From assembly GCA_900542935.1 (NCBI GenBank), contig UQPN01000006.1, positions 1 to 64,000 of the forward strand: a DNA stretch of 64,000 nucleotides, read 5' to 3'. Numbering within the stretch: position 1 is the first letter of the stretch; every line of letters starts with the position of its first letter. Source of the stretch: an uncultured Eubacteriales bacterium. Its GTDB lineage: Bacteria; Bacillota; Clostridia; Christensenellales; Borkfalkiaceae. The notes below the pieces were generated by a model, which had not been told where the DNA came from, did not search any database, and saw only the letters and a list, made by a program, of their open reading frames with translations. This document shows, one piece after another, positions 8,252 to 15,638 of this stretch. A program made the translations under genes and the position numbers.

Positions 8252-8692
8252 TCAGTTTTTCCCCGTACTGCCGAATCCGCCCGCGCCGCGCGCCGTATCC
8301 GAAAGCTCGTCCGCTTCATAAAACGAAGCTTTTAAAAACGGCGTAATCACCAGCTGCGCAATACGCTCTCCCGCGCCGATCGTCTGTTCTTTCCCGGAAT
8401 GATTATGCAGCGCCACCATCACTTCGCCGCGATAGTCCGAATCCACCACGCCCACTTTGTTCGCGGGCGCAAGCCCGCGTTTCGTCGCCAGACCGCTCCG
8501 CGCGTAAATCAGCCCCGCATATCCTTCGGGCACTTCCAGCGCAAGCCCCGTATGTATCATTTTCGTTTCGCCGGGCAAAAACGTTACGTCGCCGTCCGTT
8601 ACCGCATACAAATCCGCGCCCGCCGCCGCTTCCGAGCCGTACACGGGCAAAACCGCTCTTTCGTCCAGTTTCTTTACCTTTACTTTCGTCAT
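8252..8692 (-). CDS. dut: Deoxyuridine 5'-triphosphate nucleotidohydrolase (dUTPase)
   Basis: Predicted 146-aa trimeric dUTPase, hydrolysing dUTP to dUMP and pyrophosphate so that uracil stays out of DNA. The five family motifs are visible: AAAGADLYA, YARSGLATKRG, GVVDSDYRGEVMVAL, ERIAQLVI and the C-terminal GAGGFGSTG that closes over the active site. The start at 8692 is set by GGAG 7 nt upstream; upstream in-frame ATGs would run through the promoter. The 5' untranslated region contains the duplicated dyad element at 8711-8744, only 18 nt before the start codon. Confidence 0.95.
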   Translation of the reverse strand: MTKVKVKKLDERAVLPVYGSEAAAGADLYAVTDGDVTFLPGETKMIHTGLALEVPEGYAGLIYARSGLATKRGLAPANKVGVVDSDYRGEVMVALHNHSGKEQTIGAGERIAQLVITPFLKASFYEADELSDTARGAGGFGSTGKN

Positions 8693-8710
8693 GATTTTCT
8701 CCTTTCCGGG

Positions 8711-8744
8711 TACTATGCCACGCATAATTATTATGCCACGCAGA
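8711..8744. promoter_or_regulatory. Duplicated 13-bp dyad element, copy 1 (dut 5' UTR)
   Basis: Two units of TATGCCACGCATA, each a TATGC-CAC-GCATA palindrome, lie head to tail with an 18-bp period; the second unit ends in GA instead of TA. The 34-bp block matches 37682-37715 at 32 of 34 positions in the opposite orientation relative to the downstream gene. It sits between the dut promoter and the dut start codon, so a repressor or roadblock operator is plausible. A small dispersed repeat is the alternative. Confidence 0.7.
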
Positions 8745-8774
8745 ATACTCAATGTAAAACCGAAATACTTGTTT

Positions 8775-8803
8775 ATTATACCAAAAATCACAGAAAAAAG
8801 CAA
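8775..8803 (-). promoter_or_regulatory. dut promoter
   Basis: TTGCTT (8798-8803), 17 bp, then TATAAT (8775-8780) with an extended -10 TGG just before it. The predicted transcription start near 8768 leaves a leader of about 75 nt containing the dyad element. Confidence 0.8.
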
Positions 8804-8829
8804 GTATTTTCATCCGTTCCGCATAAAAA

Positions 8830-8871
8830 GCACGCCGGAAACGCAAAGGAGAAAAAGCGTTTACGGCGTGC
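8830..8871 (-). terminator. Terminator after the ZIP transporter gene
   Basis: Arms 8830-8844 and 8857-8871 pair at 14 of 15 positions (GCACGCCGGAAACGC against GCGTTTACGGCGTGC). On the minus strand they are followed by TTTTT, a standard intrinsic terminator. Confidence 0.85.
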
Positions 8872-8907
8872 CGCACATAAAAAAATCAAGGAGAAATAAG
8901 GAGAAAA

Positions 8908-9642
8908 TCAGGCAAACAACAAATCGAGCAACATAATCACGCAAAACCCGATGGAAAACGAAAAAAGCGTTAAGGAGTCGCGCTTTCCGAACGCGTCGGC
9001 AATCAGTTCGGTAACGGTAACGGCGGTCATCGCGCCCGCGGCAAAAGCCAGCGCGAACGCCATATATCCCCCGCCCGAAAACAAAACCGCGCCAAGCATT
9101 GCGCAAGGAATTTCCACCGCGCCCGAAAGTACCGACAAAATAAAGCTCCGGCTTTTCGAAAATCCGTGTTTATTCAGCGGATACGCAAGGCAAAACCCTT
9201 CGGGAAAATTTTGTATTCCGATTCCCAGCGCAAGCATCAGCCCCGGAAGAACGCCACCGGAAAATGCCACGCCCACAGCCAGACCTTCGGGAACGTTATG
9301 AAGCGTAACCGAAGCGTATAAAAGCCCCACTCCGCCCGCATTGTCGCCGCGTTTCAAAAACAGCAGATTTACAAGGCTCACAAGGGCTGCGCCGCCGAAG
9401 AAGCCTCCGCTTACCAGCCAGGCGGAACCTCGCGCGGGCACTTCCAGCGCAGGCAAAAGGAGAGAGAAAAACGCCGCGGAAAGCATTACGCCCGCAGAAA
9501 AACCGTCAAACGCTTTTTTTGATTTTCTGTTTTCGCCGTTTACGAAAAACACCAGCGCCGCACCGAGCACCGTCAGCGCGAACGCCCCCGCGGCGCCGAA
9601 AAAAGCCTGTATAAAAACGGGAAAATCGGAAAAATTCATCAT
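8908..9642 (-). CDS. ZIP-family divalent metal transporter (GufA/ZupT-like)
   Basis: Predicted 244-aa membrane protein with about eight transmembrane segments. The metal-binding signatures are LHNVPEGLAVGVA in TM4 and IQNFPEGFCLAYP in TM5, the pattern of the GufA branch, where the first histidine of TM5 is replaced by glutamine. A further VEIP lies in the next segment. It would import Zn2+ or related metals. AGAGG precedes a double ATG at 9642 and 9639; either could be used. It is monocistronic with its own terminator. The metal is inferred from the family. Confidence 0.88.
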   Translation of the reverse strand: MMNFSDFPVFIQAFFGAAGAFALTVLGAALVFFVNGENRKSKKAFDGFSAGVMLSAAFFSLLLPALEVPARGSAWLVSGGFFGGAALVSLVNLLFLKRGDNAGGVGLLYASVTLHNVPEGLAVGVAFSGGVLPGLMLALGIGIQNFPEGFCLAYPLNKHGFSKSRSFILSVLSGAVEIPCAMLGAVLFSGGGYMAFALAFAAGAMTAVTVTELIADAFGKRDSLTLFSFSIGFCVIMLLDLLFA

Positions 9643-9862
9643 CGGTACAACCTCTTTCGGCGAATCCGCGGCAAACCCTGCGCCGCTATCCGCCTTACTA
9701 TCATTCTATGCAGAAATTTTTTGCGGCGTACCGCTAAAAACGCACAGGTCCGGAAATCATCGTTTTTTCTGGCTTTTTATTCAATTTTGTATCAATTTTT
9801 TCGATTATCCATTATACTATTATGGAAATTTTTTTATGTTTTCACAAACACAATCGTTTTAC

Positions 9863-9891
9863 TTGACGAAATCCTTTCAATTTGGTATACT
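9863..9891 (+). promoter_or_regulatory. aspA promoter
   Basis: TTGACG (9863-9868), 17 bp spacer, TATACT (9886-9891); transcription start expected near 9898, giving a leader of about 43 nt. The remainder of the 9643-9862 intergenic stretch shows nothing recognisable. Confidence 0.82.
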
Positions 9892-9940
9892 TTTTGTCAA
9901 TCAACAATCGAAAAAATAAATAATTACGGAAAATAAAAAT

Positions 9941-11335
9941 ATGGCACACGCAAGAATCGAGAGCGATTCCATCGGCTCTCTTGAAATTCCCGAAAACGTA
10001 TATTACGGCGTTCAGACCGAAAGAGGTTGCAGAAACTTCGATATCACCGGAATTAAAATGAACGGTCGTTTTATCAAAAACATCGTCAGAATCAAAAAAG
10101 CGGCGGCTATCGTCAACGCAAAAGCCGGTTCGATCTCCGAATCCACGGCGGAAGCCATCGTAAAAGCCTGCAACGAAGCTTTAAGCGGAAAATTCGACGC
10201 CGATTTCGTAACCGACGCCATTCAGGGCGGCGCAGGCACCACCGTGAACATGAACGTGAACGAAGTCATCGCAAACCGCGCCACGGAGCTTCTGGGCGGC
10301 AAAAAAGGCGAATACCTCTGCCATCCCAACGATCACGTAAATTGTTCTCAATCCACTAACGACGTCATCCCCACCGCAGGCAAAATGACGGTAATCGAAT
10401 TTTCGGAAGAACTGAAAAAGACTTTAACCTCTTTAATCGAATCGCTGGAAACCAAAGCCCGCGAATTCGACGACGTCATCAAAATGGGCAGAACGCAGCT
10501 GGAAGACGCCGTTCCCATCCGTTTGGGGCAGGAATTCAAAGCCTATGCTTCGGGCATCGGAAGAAACCTTCGCCTGATTGAAAAGTCTTTGAACGAAATG
10601 CACACGGTAAATATCGGCGGCACGGCAATCGGCACGGCGATTAACGTCAAAAAGGAATACCTTGACGGCATCGTTCCCGAACTCAATAAAGAAACCGGCT
10701 ACAATTTAAAACAGGCGGAAGATTTAATCGACGCCACGCAGAACACCGACGGATTTGTTTACGTTTCCGGTACGCTGAAAACGCTGGCGGTTACCCTGTC
10801 GAAGATGTGCAACGATCTTCGTCTTCTGGCAAGCGGACCGAAAACGGGCCTCGAAGAAATCATCTTACCGGCAAAACAGAACGGCTCCTCCATCATGCCG
10901 GGCAAAGTCAACCCCGTCATTCCCGAAGTCGTTTCGCAGGTTGCCTTTTCCGTGATCGGCAACGACACGGCGATAACGCTTGCCGCGGAAGCCGGGCAGC
11001 TTGAATTAAACGCATTCGAACCCGTGATTTTCTACAAACTTTTCGAATCGCTGCACACTTTGAACAACGCGGTTAAAACGCTCGTTACGAATTGCATCGA
11101 AGGTATTCAGGTAAATCGCGAACGCTGCGCAGCGCTTGTTTACGAAAGCGTCGGCACGGTAACGGCGCTCAATCCGTATATCGGCTATAAAAAGGCGGCG
11201 GAACTTGCCAAGGAAGCATTGAAACGCAACGTAAAAATCAAAGATCTCGTCATCGAAAAACATATGATGGACGAAGAAACTCTGGAAAAAATCCTCAACC
11301 CCTATGCCATGACGGAACCCAAGGAAAGCATATAA
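9941..11335 (+). CDS. aspA: Aspartate ammonia-lyase (aspartase)
   Basis: Predicted 464-aa enzyme of the fumarase/aspartase superfamily, converting L-aspartate to fumarate and ammonia. Diagnostic segments are the N-terminal YYGVQTERG, the substrate loop QSTNDVIPTA, the conserved GRTQLEDAVPIRLGQEF, and the signature loop GSSIMPGKVNPVIPE with the catalytic serine. The phrase TERG and the overall length favour aspartase over fumarase C. The Shine-Dalgarno is weak (ACGGAAA). It stands alone with a good promoter and a terminator shared with the converging ABC-F gene, consistent with amino-acid fermentation or fumarate supply. Confidence 0.93.
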   Translation: MAHARIESDSIGSLEIPENVYYGVQTERGCRNFDITGIKMNGRFIKNIVRIKKAAAIVNAKAGSISESTAEAIVKACNEALSGKFDADFVTDAIQGGAGTTVNMNVNEVIANRATELLGGKKGEYLCHPNDHVNCSQSTNDVIPTAGKMTVIEFSEELKKTLTSLIESLETKAREFDDVIKMGRTQLEDAVPIRLGQEFKAYASGIGRNLRLIEKSLNEMHTVNIGGTAIGTAINVKKEYLDGIVPELNKETGYNLKQAEDLIDATQNTDGFVYVSGTLKTLAVTLSKMCNDLRLLASGPKTGLEEIILPAKQNGSSIMPGKVNPVIPEVVSQVAFSVIGNDTAITLAAEAGQLELNAFEPVIFYKLFESLHTLNNAVKTLVTNCIEGIQVNRERCAALVYESVGTVTALNPYIGYKKAAELAKEALKRNVKIKDLVIEKHMMDEETLEKILNPYAMTEPKESI

Positions 11336-11378
11336 TTTTTACGCCGCTACGTTTGCCTGCGTAACGGCAAATAAAATC

Positions 11379-11419
11379 AAAAACCGGACAATCGCTCTGT
11401 AAGCGGCTGCCCGGTTTTT
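11379..11419. terminator. Bidirectional terminator between aspA and the ABC-F gene
   Basis: AAAAACCGG (11379-11387) pairs with CCGGTTTTT (11411-11419); the enclosed sequence (ACAATCGCT against AGCGGCTGC) pairs partly, extending the stem. A/T tracts on both sides suit two converging genes. Confidence 0.75.
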
Positions 11420-11439
11420 CGTTGTATTTCAAAGAAAGA

Positions 11440-13026
11440 TTACTTTGCCATTTCGTCCACGTAATCGTCGTAGGTAACGCAGCGGTCGTATTTTTTGGCG
11501 CCCGTAACCGCGTCGATTTCGATAATGCGGTTGCACACCGTATTCATCAGTTCCTGGTCGTGCGAAGTAAGAAGCATACAGCCTTTATACGAACTGAGTC
11601 CGTTATTCAGCGCCGTAATCGATTCCAGATCGAGGTGGTTGGTCGGCTCGTCGAAAATCAGGAAGTTGCTCCCCTCCAGCATCATTTTCGCCAGCATACA
11701 TCTCACTTTTTCGCCGCCGGAAAGCACTTTCGCTTTTTTCAGCGCTTCTTCGCCCGAAAACAGCATTCTTCCCAGCCAACCGCGCAGATATTCTTCATAG
11801 TGGTCTTTCGAATACTGAGAAAGCCATTCCACCAGATTTAAATCGCAATTTTCAAAAAACTCGTTGTTGTTCTGCGGAAAATACGAAGTCGTAATCGTCT
11901 TTCCCCACGTTACGCTGCCGCCGTCCGCCTGTTCTTTCCCGGTAAGCACGTCGTAAAGCATCGTAATCGTCGTGCTTTTATCGCATAAAATACCGATTTT
12001 TTCGTTTTTTTGCACACTGAAAGAAAGATTTTTAAAATAACCCTCTTTCGTCAGATTTTCCACGATGAGAATGTCGTTGCCGATTTCCCGTTCGAATTTG
12101 AAATCGATATACGGATATTTTCTGAGCGAGGGCTTGAAATCGCTGATCGTCAGCTTTTCAAGCTCTTTTTTTCTGGAAGTAGCCTGCCGCGATTTCGAAG
12201 CATTTGCGGCGAATCTCGCAATGAATTCCTGCAACTCTTTCGCGCGCTGTTCGGCTTTCTTATTCTGTTCCTTTTGCTGCCGCGCCAGAAGCTGGCTCGT
12301 CTGGTACCAGAAATCGTAGTTACCTACATACATATCGATTTTCCCGAAATCCACGTCGCAGATATTCGTGCACACCTTGTTCAGGAAGTGCCGGTTATGC
12401 GATACGATGATAATCGTGTTTTCGAAATCCATCAGATAATTTTCCAGCCAGCGCACCGTTTTGATATCGAGGTTGTTCGTAGGCTCGTCCAGAAGCAGCA
12501 CGTCGGGGTTTCCGAACAATGCCTGCGCCAGCAGAACGCGCACCTTCTGTTTTGCGTCCAGATCCGCCATCAGCGAATAATGCAACTCTTCGGGAATTTC
12601 CAGAGCGTTCAGAAGCTGCCCCGCCTGATATTCCGCGTCGTATCCGCCCAGCTCGGCAAACTCTCCTTCCAGTTCGCCCGCGCGGATGCCGTCCTCTTCC
12701 GAAAAATCGGGATTCGCGTACAAAGCGTCCTTTTCGTCCATAATGTCCACCAGTTTTTTAAAACCGAGCATTACGGTCCGCAATACCGTTTCGTTATCGT
12801 ATTTGTTCTGATTTTGCTGTAAAACGGACATACGCTCGTTTTTATCCAGCGTAACGTACCCTTTCTGCGGTTCGATTTCTCCGGAAAGCACCTTTAAAAA
12901 AGTAGATTTTCCGGCACCGTTCGCGCCGATGATGCCGTAACAGTTGCCTTTCGTAAACTTTAAATTTACGTCCTCGAATAATTTTTTGCTGCCGAATTGT
13001 AAACTGACTCCGGTAACCTGTAACAT
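11440..13026 (-). CDS. ABC-F ATPase, YbiT-like, with a degenerate second Walker A
   Basis: Predicted 528-aa cytoplasmic protein with two tandem ABC domains and the basic linker typical of ABC-F translation factors. Domain 1 has Walker A GANGAGKST and Walker B VLLLDEPTNNLD, but its signature reads DLDAKQKVRVLLAQ, as is common in this subfamily. Domain 2 keeps signature VLSGGEKVRCML, Walker B LIFDEPTNHLD and TSHD, but its Walker A (residues 346-357) is ILCDKSTTITML: the family glycine is Cys348 and the lysine is Ile354. So the site formed by Walker A-1 and signature-2 is canonical, while the other is degraded on both faces. The family acts on ribosomes; resistance roles are possible for some members but nothing indicates that here. 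Confidence 0.9.
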   Translation of the reverse strand: MLQVTGVSLQFGSKKLFEDVNLKFTKGNCYGIIGANGAGKSTFLKVLSGEIEPQKGYVTLDKNERMSVLQQNQNKYDNETVLRTVMLGFKKLVDIMDEKDALYANPDFSEEDGIRAGELEGEFAELGGYDAEYQAGQLLNALEIPEELHYSLMADLDAKQKVRVLLAQALFGNPDVLLLDEPTNNLDIKTVRWLENYLMDFENTIIIVSHNRHFLNKVCTNICDVDFGKIDMYVGNYDFWYQTSQLLARQQKEQNKKAEQRAKELQEFIARFAANASKSRQATSRKKELEKLTISDFKPSLRKYPYIDFKFEREIGNDILIVENLTKEGYFKNLSFSVQKNEKIGILCDKSTTITMLYDVLTGKEQADGGSVTWGKTITTSYFPQNNNEFFENCDLNLVEWLSQYSKDHYEEYLRGWLGRMLFSGEEALKKAKVLSGGEKVRCMLAKMMLEGSNFLIFDEPTNHLDLESITALNNGLSSYKGCMLLTSHDQELMNTVCNRIIEIDAVTGAKKYDRCVTYDDYVDEMAK

Positions 13027-13082
13027 TGCCTCTCCTTATATTCTCCGCCCACGCACTATTCCGCGGCACGGCACAGAAAAAA

Positions 13083-13104
13083 GTCGCCGGACGTCCCCGA
13101 CGAC
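13083..13104 (-). terminator. Terminator after acyl carrier protein gene
   Basis: On the minus strand an 8-bp stem (GTCGTCGG/CCGGCGAC, one G-U pair) with a 6-nt loop is followed by TTTTTT. It separates acpP from the ABC-F gene. Confidence 0.8.
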
Positions 13105-13137
13105 CATTTTTACGTTTTTTCCGCCGTATTCAAACGG

Positions 13138-13365
13138 TTATTTCACGATTTTCTCCAGCTCGCGCACGATATCTCCCACGGTGGTCAGTCCGTCGAGATC
13201 CTCTTCGGGAATCGTAATTCCTTCTTCGTCCTCGAGGCGGCTTAACAGTTCCACCATATCGAGAGAGTCTGCGCCGAGATCTTCGATCACGTTAGAGTCC
13301 ATCGTAATTTTTTCCGCGGAAATATTCAACGCTTCCGCAAGCATATCGCGTACTTTTTCAAACAT
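13138..13365 (-). CDS. acpP: Acyl carrier protein
   Basis: Predicted 75-aa acidic four-helix protein. Ser in the motif GADSLDMVELL is the 4'-phosphopantetheine attachment site; residues around it (EDLGADSLD) match the consensus closely. It carries acyl chains in fatty acid synthesis. GGAGG lies about 8 nt before the ATG. It has its own promoter and terminator and is not next to other fatty acid genes. Length is normal. Confidence 0.95.
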   Translation of the reverse strand: MFEKVRDMLAEALNISAEKITMDSNVIEDLGADSLDMVELLSRLEDEEGITIPEEDLDGLTTVGDIVRELEKIVK

Positions 13366-13405
13366 AAAAGTTTCCTCCGTAGGATAAGTTTTTTATTACA
13401 AATCT

Positions 13406-13434
13406 ATTTTAATATGTGCGCGCGCAAAAGTCAA
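13406..13434 (-). promoter_or_regulatory. acpP promoter
   Basis: TTGACT (13429-13434), 17 bp, TAAAAT (13406-13411); leader of about 35 nt to the acpP start. Confidence 0.78.
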
Positions 13435-13516
13435 GCTTTTTCCCGCGTTTTTCCGCTTTTCGTTAAAAATCGCCCGATTTTTCACATAAAACTTCCAAAG
13501 CGGCAGCAACCGGGCG

Positions 13517-14767
13517 TTACCATTCCAGTTTGTACCGCATGCCTTTTTTTAAATTTCCCACAACGCCCATCGCGTACTTTCCGCCGTCGAACGTCAGCCG
13601 CATCACTTCTTCCGCGTCCTTTTTCGTAACCGCGTTGATCGCGTTCAGCCGTCCCGCAAAGTCGTATTCTCTTCCCGAAAGCAGCATTTCTTTTCCGTAA
13701 AGCAGCATCTGCGACGACGTACTCTCCTGCGAAAACAGCAACGCCGATTTCATCTGTTCGCGCCCGCGCAGAAATTCGTCCTCCGTAATTCCGCCGTCTT
13801 TCAATTCGCGGATGCATTTCGAAATCGCTCCGAGCGCCTGTTCCGCCTTTTCGGGATTCACCCCCGCGTACACAATCAGATTTCCGCAATCCTCATACGC
13901 CGAAACGTACGAATATACCGAGTACGCCAGCCCCGCTTTTTCCCGCACTTCCTGAAACAACCGCGAGCTCATTCCACCGCCGAAAATGCCGTTGAACGTC
14001 TGCAACGCGTCGCACAACGAATCGTCCCGTTTCAGCGCAGGAAACGCCGCGGCGATATGCGTCTGTTCGATTTTTTTCGTTTTTTTCAAAATTTTACAGC
14101 CGAATTCCGTATTCCGTTGCGGCGCGGGCGTTCCGCCCCGCTTCAACGTCGAAAAATACTTGTCCGTCAACGCTTCGGCAAGCTCGAAATCCACGCCGCC
14201 CGCAAACACCACCGCCATGTTTTCCGGGTGATAATACTTTTCTTTGTATTTTTCGATGTCGCTTTTCGTGAACCCTTTCACGTTTTCCGCAGGACCGAGT
14301 ATATTTCTGCCGTACCCGCTTTTGCCGTAAATCGCGTTGTACAACACGTCGAAACACAAATCGTCCGGCGTATCCTCGTTCATATTGATTTCTTCGCACA
14401 CAACGCCTTTTTCTTTCTCCGCTTCGTCCTTAGGATACGATGCGTTCAGAAACATATCGAACAACAGTTCGCACGTCTCTTTCGTATGGTCGGATGTGCA
14501 TTTCGCATAGTAACAGGTCAGTTCTTTCGCCGTAAACGCGTTCACCTGCGCGCCGATTCTGTCAAACGCGTCGGAAATTTCAAACGCCGTTTTATCCGGC
14601 GTGCCTTTAAACTGCATGTGTTCGATGAAATGCGAAATACCGTCCTCTTCGTCCGTTTCGTTCGCCGCGCCCGTTTTCACCATCACGCCCGCGGAAACGG
14701 AAAGCAACCCTTCCATTTTCTTCACTACAAGCTTCAGCCCGTTTTCGTAAGTTTTTACTTTCAGCAT
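13517..14767 (-). CDS. mlpA: M16 family zinc metallopeptidase (MlpA/YmxG-like)
   Basis: Predicted 416-aa peptidase. The inverted zinc motif HFIEH (in GISHFIEHMQFKGT) is near residue 49, and the third ligand glutamate lies about 75 residues on in KGVVCEEINMNED. Two M16 domains are present, the second (inactive) having a typical C-terminal half. Start ATG 14767 has GGGAG about 12 nt upstream. In Bacillus subtilis ymxG/mlpA directly follows the deacetylase-like ylxY, and the same order occurs here (ylxY 32 nt upstream), supporting the assignment. The substrate is unknown. Confidence 0.88.
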   Translation of the reverse strand: MLKVKTYENGLKLVVKKMEGLLSVSAGVMVKTGAANETDEEDGISHFIEHMQFKGTPDKTAFEISDAFDRIGAQVNAFTAKELTCYYAKCTSDHTKETCELLFDMFLNASYPKDEAEKEKGVVCEEINMNEDTPDDLCFDVLYNAIYGKSGYGRNILGPAENVKGFTKSDIEKYKEKYYHPENMAVVFAGGVDFELAEALTDKYFSTLKRGGTPAPQRNTEFGCKILKKTKKIEQTHIAAAFPALKRDDSLCDALQTFNGIFGGGMSSRLFQEVREKAGLAYSVYSYVSAYEDCGNLIVYAGVNPEKAEQALGAISKCIRELKDGGITEDEFLRGREQMKSALLFSQESTSSQMLLYGKEMLLSGREYDFAGRLNAINAVTKKDAEEVMRLTFDGGKYAMGVVGNLKKGMRYKLEW

Positions 14768-14799
14768 ATTTCGTTTTTCTCCCGTTTGTTTTTGTTTTT

Positions 14800-15549
14800 T
14801 TATTGCGGCGCCGCCGTTGCCGACAGACATTCCGAAACCGTTACCGCTTTCAGAGAATGCGTTCTGTAATACGCAAGCACGTCTTTCAACGCCGCCGCCG
14901 TCTGCTTCGTGGGGTGCATCAGAATAAAATCCCCGTCCGTCGTCTTTTCCGTCGCCCGACGAAAAATCAGCGAAGCGTCATGATCCCGCCAGTCGACGGT
15001 ATCGCGGGACCATAAGATGACTTTCATTTTCAATGCCGCCGCGGCAATCAGCGTATTCTTCCCGTACGAGCCGGAAGGCGGCGCAAACAGCGTCGGCTTG
15101 GTTCCCGTAAGCTTTTCCGCAATCAGATTGCAGTTTTCTATTTCTTCTTTATTCTGTTTCAAAGAAAGCGCGGCGTGATCTTTATGAAAATATCCGTGAT
15201 TTCCCGTTTCGTGCCCCGCCGCCTTGATGTCGTTCAGGCACCTCTCGTTATCGTCCGCCCAGCACCCGCCCACAAAAAACGTAGCTTTCGCGTTTTCCTC
15301 GCGCAGGATTTCGAGAATTTCATACACGACCGGCGTGTTTTCGTACACGTTGAACATCAGACACACCGCCCCCGTTCCCGCGCCGCCGCGACGATACACG
15401 TTTTCCTCCGCCGCTGCGGAAACGGTTCCGCCGTCCTCGTAAAAACACGCGACGCCCACCGCAAACAGAATCAATGTCAGAGCGAAATTCGTAAGAGCCG
15501 TTGCCATGCCGTATCGGTTTGCGCTTCTTTTCCGTGTTTTTCTTTTCAT
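14800..15549 (-). CDS. ylxY: Polysaccharide deacetylase-like protein (YlxY/PdaB-like)
   Basis: Predicted 249-aa protein: basic N-terminus, one membrane anchor or signal (LTNFALTLILFAVGVACF), then a NodB-type domain. The usual first motif TFDDG reads MFNVYE here, losing the catalytic base and a metal ligand aspartate; the HxxxH-like second motif is retained (GNHGYFHKDH), the third reads FAPPSGSYG, and the terminal LMHPT keeps its histidine. The same MFNVY variant is, as I recall, usual in YlxY-type sporulation-associated proteins, so this is subfamily character more than decay. It would act outside the membrane, perhaps on peptidoglycan or not as a deacetylase at all. It is followed by mlpA as in Bacillus. 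Confidence 0.82.
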   Translation of the reverse strand: MKRKTRKRSANRYGMATALTNFALTLILFAVGVACFYEDGGTVSAAAEENVYRRGGAGTGAVCLMFNVYENTPVVYEILEILREENAKATFFVGGCWADDNERCLNDIKAAGHETGNHGYFHKDHAALSLKQNKEEIENCNLIAEKLTGTKPTLFAPPSGSYGKNTLIAAAALKMKVILWSRDTVDWRDHDASLIFRRATEKTTDGDFILMHPTKQTAAALKDVLAYYRTHSLKAVTVSECLSATAAPQ

Positions 15550-15638
15550 GCTTTCACCGCCTTTTTCCGTTCTCATCATATTTTATGGCGGAAAAAAATC
15601 GGTTATGCCCGAAACGCCGCGCGGATAAGCGACAAAAT

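Noticed and set aside
14800..15549. ylxY as an inactivated pseudogene because TFDDG is missing
   Set aside because: The frame is intact, the gene keeps its ylxY-mlpA neighbourhood, and the MFNVY variant seems to be a subfamily trait.
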